Origin: JAWHQP01 sp032586195
GTDB lineage: Bacteria > Pseudomonadota > Gammaproteobacteria > Enterobacterales > Pasteurellaceae
Assembly (NCBI GenBank): GCA_032586195.1
Contig: JAWHQP010000019.1
Span: 1 to 21,863 of the forward strand
Direction of reading: 5' to 3'
Length of the DNA stretch: 21,863 bases
Part shown: positions 1-7,530 of the stretch, piece by piece
Layout of the letters: every line of letters begins with the position of its first letter
How positions within the stretch are numbered: the first letter of the stretch is position 1
Made by a program: the position numbers and the translations under genes
Notes under the pieces: model-generated
The model's input: only the letters and a program-made list of their open reading frames with translations
Told to the model about the DNA's origin: nothing
Database searches by the model: none

Positions 1-18
1 CGTCGTTGTGTGGGGCGT

Positions 19-46
19 ATTATAGGGATTTCGCCCGCCTTTGCAA
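19..46 (-). promoter_or_regulatory. Stable-RNA-type promoter firing leftward out of the window
   Basis: Read on the minus strand there is a -35 TTGCAA (41-46), a 16-base spacer and a perfect -10 TATAAT (19-24), followed by a GC-rich stretch ACGCCCC. An A/T-rich stretch just upstream (about 51-75) could act as an UP element. A GC-rich discriminator after a perfect -10 is typical of rRNA and tRNA promoters under stringent control. The transcript would leave the window, so its product is not visible; an rRNA or tRNA operon is the likely target by inference. The core resembles the tRNA-Thr promoter at 7531-7558. Confidence 0.65.
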
Positions 47-147
47 GCGCTTTTTATAAAATTTTGCAAAAAAAACCGCAAATCCCCGCCCGGCCGCGGA
101 AAATTTAATCGTTCCGCCGCCTAAACCGGCGAAAACTCAATAAAACG

Positions 148-196
148 ACACCGCACTTTGCCCGCGCGGTTAAGGCTGCGAGCTAAAGTGCGGTGT
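148..196 (-). terminator. birA terminator built from an inverted pair of uptake signal sequences
   Basis: Two USS cores face each other: 12-base arms at 148-159 and 185-196 are perfectly complementary, with a 25-base loop. On the minus strand the hairpin lies just after the birA stop and is followed by a T-rich run (CGTTTTATTGAG). Inverted USS pairs acting as intrinsic terminators are well known in Pasteurellaceae. Confidence 0.7.
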
Positions 197-218
197 TGAA
201 AAGGTGAGTTTTTTCATG

Positions 219-1157
219 CTATTTTTTACGCAATGACACTTCCCCGCCATTAAATCGGATAGTATGCCCTTCTTCATCTCTGATCATCAAACTCCCATCC
301 CGGCTGATACCCATATTAACGCCCGAAATGATTTTCTTTTCCGTGATGACGTTCACTTCTTCATTACTGTATTCATCATAACGCTCCCATTTTTGTCGAA
401 AAGCATCCGTAATGCCATTGTGGGCAAAATCATTCAAATAAGTGTAAACGCTTTTTACTATAGCGATGATGAGTTCGGTGCGATCAAAGTGCGGTGTGAT
501 TTCAGCGAGTTCCGACCAAGGCTGGGAAATTTGTCCGGCGATTTTAGGTAATTTAAGATTAATGCCGATACCGCCCACGATATTAATCAGCTGATTTCTG
601 ACGGAAGCAATTTCAATCAGAATCCCCGCCAGCTTTTTTCCCTTGAATAACAGATCATTCGGCCATTTGAGTTTGATCCCGTCCATGCCCGCCTTTTCCA
701 AAGCTTCAACGATCGCCATGCCGACCACTAAACTCAAGCCGCTAATGGCATTTCGCGGATTCAATGTCCAGTAAAAGCTTAATATCAGCTGACCTGCAAA
801 AGGCGAAATCCATTGACGACCGCGACGCCCCCGACCTGCCGTTTGCATTTCCGTTACGCAAATTGTGCCTTTTGTTAATTCCGAACAATGTTCCAGCAAA
901 TATTGATTGGTGGAATCAACCATTGGCTGATAAATGACGGAATACGGCTGCAATGCCTGTGTTAATTTGTTTCTGTCTAATAACGGCAACTGTGCCGCAA
1001 GGCGGATTTGATTATTGTCACAGCACAGCGGAACGCCCGATTCAAGCAATTTATTTATTTCATCCGCCAGTTCACCGGGGCTAATGTGTAAAAGTGCGGT
1101 GAGATTTTCCGGAGTTTTTGCTCCTGTGTCCGTAAGAATGTCTAATAAAGATGTCAT
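219..1157 (-). CDS. birA: Biotin-protein ligase / biotin operon repressor BirA
   Basis: BirA makes biotinyl-AMP and transfers biotin to the AccB carrier subunit of acetyl-CoA carboxylase. E. coli-type BirA also represses biotin genes through an N-terminal winged helix. The ligase core is clear: STNQYLLEH, the biotinyl-AMP loop GRGRRG (residues 108-113), KWPNDL (164-169) with its lysine, and a C-terminal domain ending in GGEVSLR. A helix-turn-helix-like N-terminal stretch of about 50 residues is present, so repressor function is plausible. The start was set at the ATG ending at 1157 (312 residues), which has GAG seven bases upstream; an in-frame ATG at 1184 would add nine residues but lacks a ribosome site. 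The gene is divergent from guaB and contains two USS. accA, for the same enzyme complex, lies in this window but is not linked. Confidence 0.95.
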   Translation of the reverse strand: MTSLLDILTDTGAKTPENLTALLHISPGELADEINKLLESGVPLCCDNNQIRLAAQLPLLDRNKLTQALQPYSVIYQPMVDSTNQYLLEHCSELTKGTICVTEMQTAGRGRRGRQWISPFAGQLILSFYWTLNPRNAISGLSLVVGMAIVEALEKAGMDGIKLKWPNDLLFKGKKLAGILIEIASVRNQLINIVGGIGINLKLPKIAGQISQPWSELAEITPHFDRTELIIAIVKSVYTYLNDFAHNGITDAFRQKWERYDEYSNEEVNVITEKKIISGVNMGISRDGSLMIRDEEGHTIRFNGGEVSLRKK

Positions 1158-1232
1158 AATGCCGCTCAGGTAAATGATTTCCATTGTTTTAACACAAAAA
1201 CCGAAAAATATAAATTTTTCTATAAAAATCCG

Positions 1233-1261
1233 TTTTCAAACGATTTCGTAACCTGTATAAT
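1233..1261 (+). promoter_or_regulatory. guaB promoter
   Basis: A perfect -10 TATAAT (1256-1261) follows a 17-base spacer after a weak -35 TTTTCA (1233-1238). Transcription would begin near 1268, about 43 bases before the guaB ATG. The promoter overlaps a PurR-like operator at 1234-1249, which fits repression by blocking polymerase. Confidence 0.6.
1234..1249 (+). promoter_or_regulatory. Putative PurR operator upstream of guaB
   Basis: The 16-mer TTTCAAACGATTTCGT matches the E. coli PurR consensus ANGCAANCGNTTNCNT at 9 of 11 fixed positions, including the central CAA-CG-TT core. It lies between the -35 and -10 of guaB. In E. coli guaBA is a PurR target, so the position and target agree with the known regulon. 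This is a by-eye match; no purR gene is in the window. Confidence 0.5.
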
Positions 1262-1310
1262 CCGTCCGCAATATTTTTTTACACAACCCTAAACTAAGAG
1301 AGATATTGCA

Positions 1311-2774
1311 ATGTTACGAATCAAACAAGAAGCATTAACTTTTGATGACGTTCTTCTCGTTCCCGCTCATTCCACCGTGTTGCCAAACACCGCCGATTTG
1401 TCCACTCAATTAACCTCCACTATTCGCTTGAATATCCCGATGATTTCTGCGGCGATGGATACGGTAACCGAAACTAAACTTGCAATATCCTTGGCTCAAG
1501 AAGGCGGGATCGGTTTTATTCATAAAAATATGTCCATTGAGCGCCAAGCCGAACGTGTACGTAAAGTGAAAAAATTTGAAAGCGGTATCGTTTCGGAACC
1601 CGTAACGGTTTCGCCAACGTTATCTCTGGCCGATTTAGCCGCTTTAGTAAAGAAAAACGGTTTTGCCGGCTACCCTGTGATCGATGATAAAGACAATTTA
1701 GTCGGTATCATTACTGGTCGTGACACCCGTTTCGTGAAAGATTTAAGCAAAACCGTCGCCGATGTAATGACGCCGAAATCACGTTTGGTAACCGTTAAAG
1801 AAGGCGCTTCGCGGGAAGAAATCTTGCAGCTGATGCACCTCAACCGGATAGAAAAAGTCCTGATGGTGGATGACACGTTCAAATTAAAAGGCATGATCAC
1901 GGTAAAAGATTTCCAGAAAGCGGAACAAAAACCTAACGCATGCAAAGACGAATTCGGTCGCTTGCGCGTGGGTGCGGCGGTAGGCGCCGGAGCCGGTAAT
2001 GAAGCACGTATCGACGCATTGGTCAAAGCCGGCGTAGATGTGCTGTTAATTGACTCTTCGCACGGTCATTCCGAAGGTGTCTTGCAACGTATACGTGAAA
2101 CCCGTGCCAAATACCCCGATCTACCGATTATCGCGGGCAACATTGCAACCGCCGAAGGAGCAATCGCTCTGGCTGACGCAGGTGCAAGCGCAGTGAAAGT
2201 GGGAATCGGCCCGGGTTCAATCTGTACAACCCGCATCGTGACAGGTGTCGGTGTGCCACAGATTACCGCTATTGCCGAAGCGGCCGAAGCATTGAAGGAT
2301 CGCGGCATTCCTGTGATTGCCGACGGTGGTATCCGTTATTCGGGCGATATTTCCAAAGCCATTGCCGCAGGCGCATCCTGCGTTATGGTCGGTTCAATGT
2401 TTGCCGGTACGGAAGAAGCGCCGGGCGAAATCGAACTGTACCAAGGCCGCGCCTTTAAATCCTACCGCGGTATGGGTTCATTGGGTGCAATGGCGAAAGG
2501 TTCCAGCGATCGTTATTTCCAATCGGATAACGCAGCCGATAAACTGGTACCGGAAGGAATCGAAGGCCGCATTCCATATAAAGGTTTATTGAAAGAAATC
2601 ATCCATCAGCAAATGGGCGGCTTACGTTCCTGCATGGGCTTGACCGGCTCCGCCACCATTGAGGATTTACGTACCAAAGCGCAATTTGTACGTATTTCGG
2701 GAGCAGGCATTAAAGAAAGCCACGTGCATGACGTAACGATTACCAAAGAAGCACCGAATTATCGTCTGGGCTAA
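1311..2774 (+). CDS. guaB: Inosine-5'-monophosphate dehydrogenase GuaB
   Basis: This enzyme oxidises IMP to XMP with NAD+, the first committed step to GMP, in the cytosol. The 487-residue product is the usual bacterial length (E. coli 488). It shows the N-terminal TFDDVLLVPA and SAAMDTVTE stretches, two CBS modules at about residues 93-205 inserted in the barrel, the dinucleotide-side loop IDSSHGHS, and the catalytic loop GPGSICTTRIV with the nucleophile Cys305. The C-terminal RYFQ and EGIEGRIPYKG segments form the flap and the potassium-site region. The start ATG follows a purine-rich site (AGAGAG). Unlike E. coli, where guaA follows directly, a DUF3861 gene lies between the two. A PurR-like operator overlaps its promoter. 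Confidence 0.98.
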   Translation: MLRIKQEALTFDDVLLVPAHSTVLPNTADLSTQLTSTIRLNIPMISAAMDTVTETKLAISLAQEGGIGFIHKNMSIERQAERVRKVKKFESGIVSEPVTVSPTLSLADLAALVKKNGFAGYPVIDDKDNLVGIITGRDTRFVKDLSKTVADVMTPKSRLVTVKEGASREEILQLMHLNRIEKVLMVDDTFKLKGMITVKDFQKAEQKPNACKDEFGRLRVGAAVGAGAGNEARIDALVKAGVDVLLIDSSHGHSEGVLQRIRETRAKYPDLPIIAGNIATAEGAIALADAGASAVKVGIGPGSICTTRIVTGVGVPQITAIAEAAEALKDRGIPVIADGGIRYSGDISKAIAAGASCVMVGSMFAGTEEAPGEIELYQGRAFKSYRGMGSLGAMAKGSSDRYFQSDNAADKLVPEGIEGRIPYKGLLKEIIHQQMGGLRSCMGLTGSATIEDLRTKAQFVRISGAGIKESHVHDVTITKEAPNYRLG

Positions 2775-2780
2775 TTATTA

Positions 2781-2827
2781 AAAGCGCGATCAGATCTGAA
2801 CGAACATCTCGGATTTGATCGCTCTTT
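2781..2827 (+). terminator. Hairpin after guaB, probable weak terminator
   Basis: Eleven-base arms at 2786-2796 and 2812-2822 pair with one mismatch and can extend through AAA/TTT flanks. A short T run (TCTTT) follows. The weak tail suggests partial termination, leaving some read-through into the DUF3861-guaA pair. Confidence 0.5.
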
Positions 2828-2841
2828 AGCACCATTATAAT
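2815..2841 (+). promoter_or_regulatory. Possible promoter for the DUF3861-guaA pair
   Basis: A perfect TATAAT (2836-2841) sits 56 bases before the DUF3861 ATG. The best -35 is TTGATC (2815-2820), four of six, with a short 15-base spacer. It overlaps the 3' arm of the post-guaB hairpin. This would give guaA its own transcription, but the spacing is poor and the call is tentative. Confidence 0.35.
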
Positions 2842-2896
2842 TTAAATTTACGAATTCCACCCTGCAAATTCACTATCAAGAGAAAGGGAGAACTGT

Positions 2897-3181
2897 ATGA
2901 AACAACATCAATATCAATTAACTTTAACCCATGTGGCTGACATTAACGGTAATCCCGTTGAACCAAAATCACTTACCGTTAATACGCCAAACCACGATGA
3001 CATTTTTAACATTATCGAAATAATGAAAAATCGCCCGGAAATGACGGAAGAAATGGCACAACGTTTTGTGATTGGTTTAAAAACTATGAGCGAAGTGATG
3101 TTGGAAAACCGCAAAAATCCGTTGTTTGAACAACTCATACCGCACTTTCGTGCCATGATGGAAATAATTAAAGCAAAATAA
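2897..3181 (+). CDS. DUF3861 family protein of unknown function
   Basis: A 94-residue acidic, soluble protein with no signal peptide or membrane segment. It matches my recollection of the DUF3861 family: an N-terminal strand region beginning KQHQYQLTLTHVAD-NG-PV, then NHDDIFNIIE, and the conserved C-terminal block LKTMSEVMLENRKNPLF followed by a helix. The family has no established function. A strong ribosome site (GGGAG) precedes the ATG. It lies 122 bases after guaB, beyond a hairpin, and only 31 bases before guaA, so it is probably co-transcribed with guaA. That placement hints at a role near guanine nucleotide synthesis, but it may simply be a passenger. A USS (3139-3147) lies in the reading frame near the C-terminus. 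Confidence 0.88.
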   Translation: MKQHQYQLTLTHVADINGNPVEPKSLTVNTPNHDDIFNIIEIMKNRPEMTEEMAQRFVIGLKTMSEVMLENRKNPLFEQLIPHFRAMMEIIKAK

Positions 3182-3212
3182 TTTAGTTAGACCTTGAGTA
3201 AGAGAAAATTTA

Positions 3213-4769
3213 ATGAGCAACATTCACCAAAGCAAAATTTTAATTTTGGATTTCGGTTCACAATATACTCAGTTGATCGCTCGTCGTGTGCGTGAAATTG
3301 GCGTTTACTGCGAATTATGGGCATGGGATGTAACGGAACAGCAAATCCGTGAATTTAATCCAATGGGGATTATCCTGTCCGGCGGCCCGGAAAGCACTAC
3401 GGAAGCCAATAGCCCGCGCGCTCCTGAATATGTGTTTAATGCGGGCGTGCCTGTACTTGGCATATGCTACGGAATGCAAACTATGGCAATGCAGCTGGGC
3501 GGTTTGGCCGAGACCTCCGATCATCGTGAATTCGGTTATGCTCAGGTAGAACTGACGGCTCAAGATCGCCTGCTCGGCAATTTGAGCGACTGCGGCGTGA
3601 CCGACGTATGGATGAGCCACGGCGATAAAGTTACCCGTTTACCTGAAGGCTTCCAAATCACGGGTATCACACCGACTTGTCCGGTTGCCGCCATGTCCGA
3701 CGAAATTCGTCGTTTCTACGGCGTACAATTCCATCCGGAAGTCACCCACACTAAAAAAGGCTTGGAACTGTTAACCAATTTTGTGGTGAATATTTGCGGC
3801 TGCGAAACTCTTTGGACGGCGGAGAACATCATTGAAGATGCGGTAAAACATATTAAAGCGCAAGTAGGCGACGATGAAGTTATTTTAGGCCTATCGGGCG
3901 GCGTGGATTCGTCCGTGGTGGCACTATTATTACACCGGGCCATCGGCAAAAACTTACACTGTGTTTTCGTGGATAACGGCTTGTTACGCCTCAATGAAGG
4001 CGATCAGGTGATGGCGATGTTCGGTAATAAATTCGGTTTAAACATCACACGAGTGAACGCAGAAAATCGTTTCTTATCCGAGCTGGCCGGCGTGGACGAC
4101 CCTGAAGCAAAACGCAAAATCATCGGTAAAGTATTTGTTGATGTATTTGATGAAGAATCGCACAAACATCCGAACGTTAAATGGCTGGCACAAGGCACGA
4201 TCTACCCTGATGTGATTGAATCCGCCGCCAGCAAAACCGGCAAAGCCCATGTAATTAAATCCCACCACAACGTGGGCGGCCTGCCTGATTATATGAAACT
4301 GGGACTGGTTGAACCACTACGCGAATTGTTCAAAGACGAAGTACGTAAAATCGGCTTGGCATTAGGTTTGCCGGCTGAAATGCTCAACCGCCATCCGTTC
4401 CCAGGCCCGGGCCTGGGCGTGCGTGTGCTAGGTGAAGTAAAAAAAGAATACTGCGACCTGCTCCGCCGTGCCGATGCGATCTTTATGGAAGAATTACACA
4501 AAGCGGACTGGTATTACAAAGTCAGCCAGGCTTTCACCGTGTTCCTGCCGGTGAAATCCGTCGGCGTAATGGGTGACGGACGCAAATACGACTGGATCGT
4601 CTCCCTGCGTGCAGTGGAAACCATTGATTTTATGACCGCACATTGGGCTCATTTACCGTACGACTTACTCGGCAAAATCTCCAACCGCATCATCAATGAA
4701 ATCAACGGCATTTCCCGCGTAGTGTATGACATATCAGGCAAACCGCCCGCAACGATTGAGTGGGAATAG
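3213..4769 (+). CDS. guaA: GMP synthase (glutamine-hydrolysing) GuaA
   Basis: GuaA aminates XMP to GMP using ATP and ammonia from glutamine. The 518-residue product carries both domains. The class I glutamine amidotransferase spans about residues 8-195, with the nucleophile Cys85 in GICYGMQ and the His174/Glu176 pair in FHPEV. The ATP pyrophosphatase domain follows, with the PP-loop SGGVDSS at 228-234, then the C-terminal dimerisation domain ending in KPPATIEWE. Length is close to E. coli (525). It is 31 bases downstream of the DUF3861 gene with only a modest ribosome site (AAGAG), consistent with co-transcription. A clear terminator follows. Confidence 0.98.
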   Translation: MSNIHQSKILILDFGSQYTQLIARRVREIGVYCELWAWDVTEQQIREFNPMGIILSGGPESTTEANSPRAPEYVFNAGVPVLGICYGMQTMAMQLGGLAETSDHREFGYAQVELTAQDRLLGNLSDCGVTDVWMSHGDKVTRLPEGFQITGITPTCPVAAMSDEIRRFYGVQFHPEVTHTKKGLELLTNFVVNICGCETLWTAENIIEDAVKHIKAQVGDDEVILGLSGGVDSSVVALLLHRAIGKNLHCVFVDNGLLRLNEGDQVMAMFGNKFGLNITRVNAENRFLSELAGVDDPEAKRKIIGKVFVDVFDEESHKHPNVKWLAQGTIYPDVIESAASKTGKAHVIKSHHNVGGLPDYMKLGLVEPLRELFKDEVRKIGLALGLPAEMLNRHPFPGPGLGVRVLGEVKKEYCDLLRRADAIFMEELHKADWYYKVSQAFTVFLPVKSVGVMGDGRKYDWIVSLRAVETIDFMTAHWAHLPYDLLGKISNRIINEINGISRVVYDISGKPPATIEWE

Positions 4770-4808
4770 CCTGTCATTCCGTCACATCACATATTTTTAA
4801 AAACAATA

Positions 4809-4832
4809 AAAGCCCTGCCGAAGCAGGGCTTT
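4809..4832 (+). terminator. Intrinsic terminator after guaA
   Basis: A perfect 10-base stem (AAAGCCCTGC and its complement) closes a stable CGAA tetraloop and is followed by TTCTTCTTG. It ends the guaA transcription unit. Confidence 0.88.
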
Positions 4833-4909
4833 CTTCTTGTCAAACGGCATACAAAAAGGCAATATATCAACGTTATGCAAATTTACCGCAAGTCATCTAA
4901 GAAAATACT

Positions 4910-5527
4910 ATGTTTCATCTTATCAAGAAAGCCGTCAATAAATATTTGCGCAGGTTTATTAATGCCCGATATCGTCAACGTTTGCGAAATCACAGCATGT
5001 CGGTGATTGCCAGCAACTGTAACGGAGCATTGATTCTGCATGATTTGGGTGAACAATTTCGTTCTCCGTTCGTAAATTTATACCTCGAACCACAGGATTT
5101 TATCCGTTATTTACAACATTTCAATGATTACCGTCATGCAGAACTGAGCTTCGAACCGAGCGATAAACCTTATCCTGTGGCAAAACTGGCGGATATCCGC
5201 ATTCATTTTATGCATTATCATTCCGCTCAAGAAGCAAAAACCAAATGGATTGAACGCTCGGCACGCCTGAATCCGGATAACCTGTTCATTATGATGACGG
5301 ATCGCGACGGCTGTACCTATGATGACTTGCTTGCATTTGATAAGTTGCCCTATAAAAACAAAGTGGTATTCACCCATAAAGATTATCCTGAAATTCATTC
5401 CGCTTTTTATATCAAGGGATTTGAACAACAGAAACAGGTGGGCGATCTGTTTGAATTTATGGGGTATTCCGGTAAAAAATATTTTGATCAGTTTGATTAT
5501 GTTTCCTGGTTTAACGGAGGTAAATAA
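4910..5527 (+). CDS. DUF1919 family protein, possibly linked to surface polysaccharide
   Basis: A 205-residue protein that I recognise as DUF1919 from the block SVIASNCNGALILHDLG near residue 31, followed by SPFVNLYLEPQDF, and by LFIMMTDRDGCTYDDLLAFDKLP and KVVFTHKDYPE further on. Members are often found in capsule or exopolysaccharide loci, but the biochemical function is not established. The N-terminus is strongly basic (KKAVNKYLRRFINARYRQRLR) and could touch membrane lipids or nucleic acid; no signal peptide is visible. Only a weak ribosome site (AAGAAA) precedes the ATG. Its stop codon overlaps the cobB start (TAATG), so the two are translationally coupled. No glycan genes lie nearby. Confidence 0.85.
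   Translation: MFHLIKKAVNKYLRRFINARYRQRLRNHSMSVIASNCNGALILHDLGEQFRSPFVNLYLEPQDFIRYLQHFNDYRHAELSFEPSDKPYPVAKLADIRIHFMHYHSAQEAKTKWIERSARLNPDNLFIMMTDRDGCTYDDLLAFDKLPYKNKVVFTHKDYPEIHSAFYIKGFEQQKQVGDLFEFMGYSGKKYFDQFDYVSWFNGGK
5516..5521 (+). promoter_or_regulatory. cobB ribosome binding site inside the DUF1919 gene
   Basis: GGAGGT lies five bases before the cobB ATG and within the last codons of the upstream gene. It is close to the ideal anti-16S match and fixes the cobB start at 5527, one base overlapping the preceding TAA. Confidence 0.8.
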
Positions 5528-6246
5528 TGGCTAAATTACCTAAAATCGTAGTACTGACAGGCGCCGGCATTTCCGCTGAATCCGGCATTCGCACTTTCCG
5601 GGCGGAAAACGGCTTATGGGAAGACCATCGTGTCGAAGATGTGGCGACACCCGAGGGATTTGAGCGCAACCCTAAACTTGTGCAAACCTTTTACAACGAG
5701 CGCCGCCGCAAGCTTTTCGATCCAGCGGTGAAGCCTAACGCCGCTCATATCGCCCTGGCAAAGTTAGAAGAAAAATTCGGCGATAATGTACTGATTGTCA
5801 CGCAAAATGTAGATAATCTGCACGAACGTGCGGGATCAAAAAATGTGCTGCATATGCACGGCGAGCTGCTTGAAGTGCGGTGTCAAAAATCGGGGAAAAT
5901 TTACCATTGGGAAAAAGACGTGACGGAAAACGATAAATGTACCTGCTGTGCAATACCGCAAATGTTACGTCCGAATATCGTATGGTTTGGCGAAATGCCG
6001 TTCCATCTGGATCGCATCACGCAGGCGCTTAACCAATGCCATTATTTTGTCGCTATCGGTACTTCAGGTAACGTGTACCCTGCCGCCGGCTTTGTGCAGG
6101 AGGCGAATTTTGCCGGGGCCAAAACTATTGAATTGAATTTAGAACCAAGCAAAGGGCGCGCCGCCTTTAAGACGGGCCATTACGGCAAAGCCACGGAAAC
6201 CGTGCCTAAATTCGTAGCGGAAATGCTTTTTCTGTACGACGAATAA
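5527..6246 (+). CDS. cobB: NAD-dependent protein deacylase CobB (class III sirtuin)
   Basis: A Sir2-family enzyme that removes acetyl and succinyl groups from lysines using NAD+, in the cytosol. All key motifs are present: GAGISAESGIRTFR (12-25), TQNVDNLHERAG (92-103) and the catalytic histidine His111 in HMHGEL. The four zinc-binding positions are Cys119, Cys138, Cys140/141 and neighbours. Tyr56 and Arg59 (YNER) match the acyl-pocket pair of class III desuccinylating sirtuins such as E. coli CobB. C-terminal GTSGNVYPAAGF and ELNLEPS complete the NAD fold. At 239 residues it matches the short CobB form. It is coupled to the DUF1919 gene. A USS (5873-5881) encodes the EVRC segment at the first zinc cysteine. 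Confidence 0.97.
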   Translation: MAKLPKIVVLTGAGISAESGIRTFRAENGLWEDHRVEDVATPEGFERNPKLVQTFYNERRRKLFDPAVKPNAAHIALAKLEEKFGDNVLIVTQNVDNLHERAGSKNVLHMHGELLEVRCQKSGKIYHWEKDVTENDKCTCCAIPQMLRPNIVWFGEMPFHLDRITQALNQCHYFVAIGTSGNVYPAAGFVQEANFAGAKTIELNLEPSKGRAAFKTGHYGKATETVPKFVAEMLFLYDE

Positions 6247-6254
6247 AATCAACG

Positions 6255-6281
6255 AAATCAGCGGAAATTTACTGATTTTTT
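6255..6281 (+). terminator. Intrinsic terminator after cobB
   Basis: Seven-base arms AAATCAG (6255-6261) and CTGATTT (6272-6278) flank a 10-base loop and lead directly into a T run. The stem is AT-rich, so efficiency may be modest. It separates cobB from accA. Confidence 0.55.
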
Positions 6282-6293
6282 CCGAAAAATGCA

Positions 6294-6299
6294 TATAAT
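6294..6299 (+). promoter_or_regulatory. Candidate accA -10 element
   Basis: A perfect TATAAT lies 88 bases before the accA ATG. No convincing -35 is seen at the right distance; the region where it should be overlaps the cobB terminator. A USS (6335-6343) lies in the leader. Given as a weak call. Confidence 0.35.
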
Positions 6300-6387
6300 G
6301 GCGAACATATTTATATCTATCAAAAATACTGCCAAAGTGCGGTGTTATTTTTAGCATTTTTAACACGGGTCAATTTAGGAAAGAAAA

Positions 6388-7353
6388 ATGAGCCAACCAG
6401 TACAACAAGAATATCTTGATTTCGAACTGCCGATTGCGGAACTCGAGGCAAAAATCGAATCATTACGGGCTGTAGCCGATAACGATAAAAAAATTGATTT
6501 AAACGATGAAATCAAACGTTTACAGAAAAAATGCGAAGAACTCACTAAAAAAACCTTTGCCGATTTGGATGCATGGCAGGTTTCCCGTATGGCGCGCCAT
6601 CCGAACCGCCCTTATACCTTGGACTACATTCAACATATTTTCACTGAATTTGAAGAGCTGGCGGGCGATCGCGCCTTTGCCGACGATAAAGCGATTGTCG
6701 GCGGCCTGGCCCGTTTAGACGGTCGCCCGGTGATGATAATCGGTCATCAAAAAGGCCGCAGCGTAAAAGACAAAGTAATGCGTAATTTCGGGATGCCGGC
6801 GCCGGAAGGCTACCGTAAGGCACTGCGTTTAATGAAAATGGCGGAACGTTTCCGTTTACCTATCATTACCTTTATCGATACGCCGGGAGCTTACCCCGGC
6901 GTAGGCGCGGAAGAACGCGGTCAATCTGAAGCGATTGCACGCAACCTACGTGAAATGTCCACCTTAACCGTGCCGGTGATTTGCACCGTTATCGGTGAAG
7001 GCGGTTCGGGCGGAGCATTGGCTATCGGCGTGGGCGATAAAGTCAATATGCTGCAATACAGCACCTATTCCGTTATTTCCCCCGAAGGCTGCGCCTCCAT
7101 TTTGTGGAAAAGTGCGGAAAAAGCTTCAACCGCGGCCGAAGTGATGGGGTTAACCGCCGCTCGCTTAAAAGAACTCGGCTTAATTGACAACATCGTACAG
7201 GAACCGCTTGGCGGCGCCCATCGTCATTACGCGGAAATAGCATTGGCGTTAAAAGCCCGCATTTCGGCGGATTTAACCGAATTGGACAAGCTGGATCAAG
7301 CCGCGTTATTAGAACGACGCTATTCCCGCTTAATGAGCTACGGTTACGTCTAA
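6388..7353 (+). CDS. accA: Acetyl-CoA carboxylase carboxyltransferase subunit alpha AccA
   Basis: AccA pairs with AccD to move the carboxyl group from carboxybiotin to acetyl-CoA, giving malonyl-CoA for fatty acid synthesis. The 321-residue product matches the usual length (E. coli 319). It begins with the family's DFELPIAELEAKIESLR helix, followed by a coiled segment. The crotonase-like fold includes RHPNRPYTLDYI, GHQKGR, TPGAYPGVGAEERGQ (165-179) and the oxyanion-hole loop GEGGSGGALAIGVGD (203-217). A ribosome site (AGGAAAG) precedes the ATG. It stands alone between a terminator-like hairpin on each side. The degenerate USS AAGCGCGGT overlaps its stop codon. Confidence 0.98.
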   Translation: MSQPVQQEYLDFELPIAELEAKIESLRAVADNDKKIDLNDEIKRLQKKCEELTKKTFADLDAWQVSRMARHPNRPYTLDYIQHIFTEFEELAGDRAFADDKAIVGGLARLDGRPVMIIGHQKGRSVKDKVMRNFGMPAPEGYRKALRLMKMAERFRLPIITFIDTPGAYPGVGAEERGQSEAIARNLREMSTLTVPVICTVIGEGGSGGALAIGVGDKVNMLQYSTYSVISPEGCASILWKSAEKASTAAEVMGLTAARLKELGLIDNIVQEPLGGAHRHYAEIALALKARISADLTELDKLDQAALLERRYSRLMSYGYV

Positions 7354-7369
7354 AGCGCGGTGCTGAAAT

Positions 7370-7393
7370 GGCGAGATTTTGATCTTGCCGTCT
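7370..7393 (+). terminator. Terminator-like hairpin after accA
   Basis: Eight-base arms GGCGAGAT (7370-7377) and ATCTTGCC (7382-7389) pair with one G-U wobble around a TTTG loop, followed by GTCTTTATT. The gene read into it is accA; tRNA-Thr converges from the other side. Confidence 0.5.
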
Positions 7394-7435
7394 TTATTAA
7401 ATTAAAACGAAAAAACAAGCAGGGAAAATAAGAAG

Positions 7436-7511
<76 letters not shown>

Positions 7512-7530
7512 ACGGCGATTAGTGCGAACT

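Noticed and set aside
264..551. Plus-strand open frame of 95 codons opposite birA
   Set aside because: Antisense shadow of the conserved BirA frame, with no recognisable motif.
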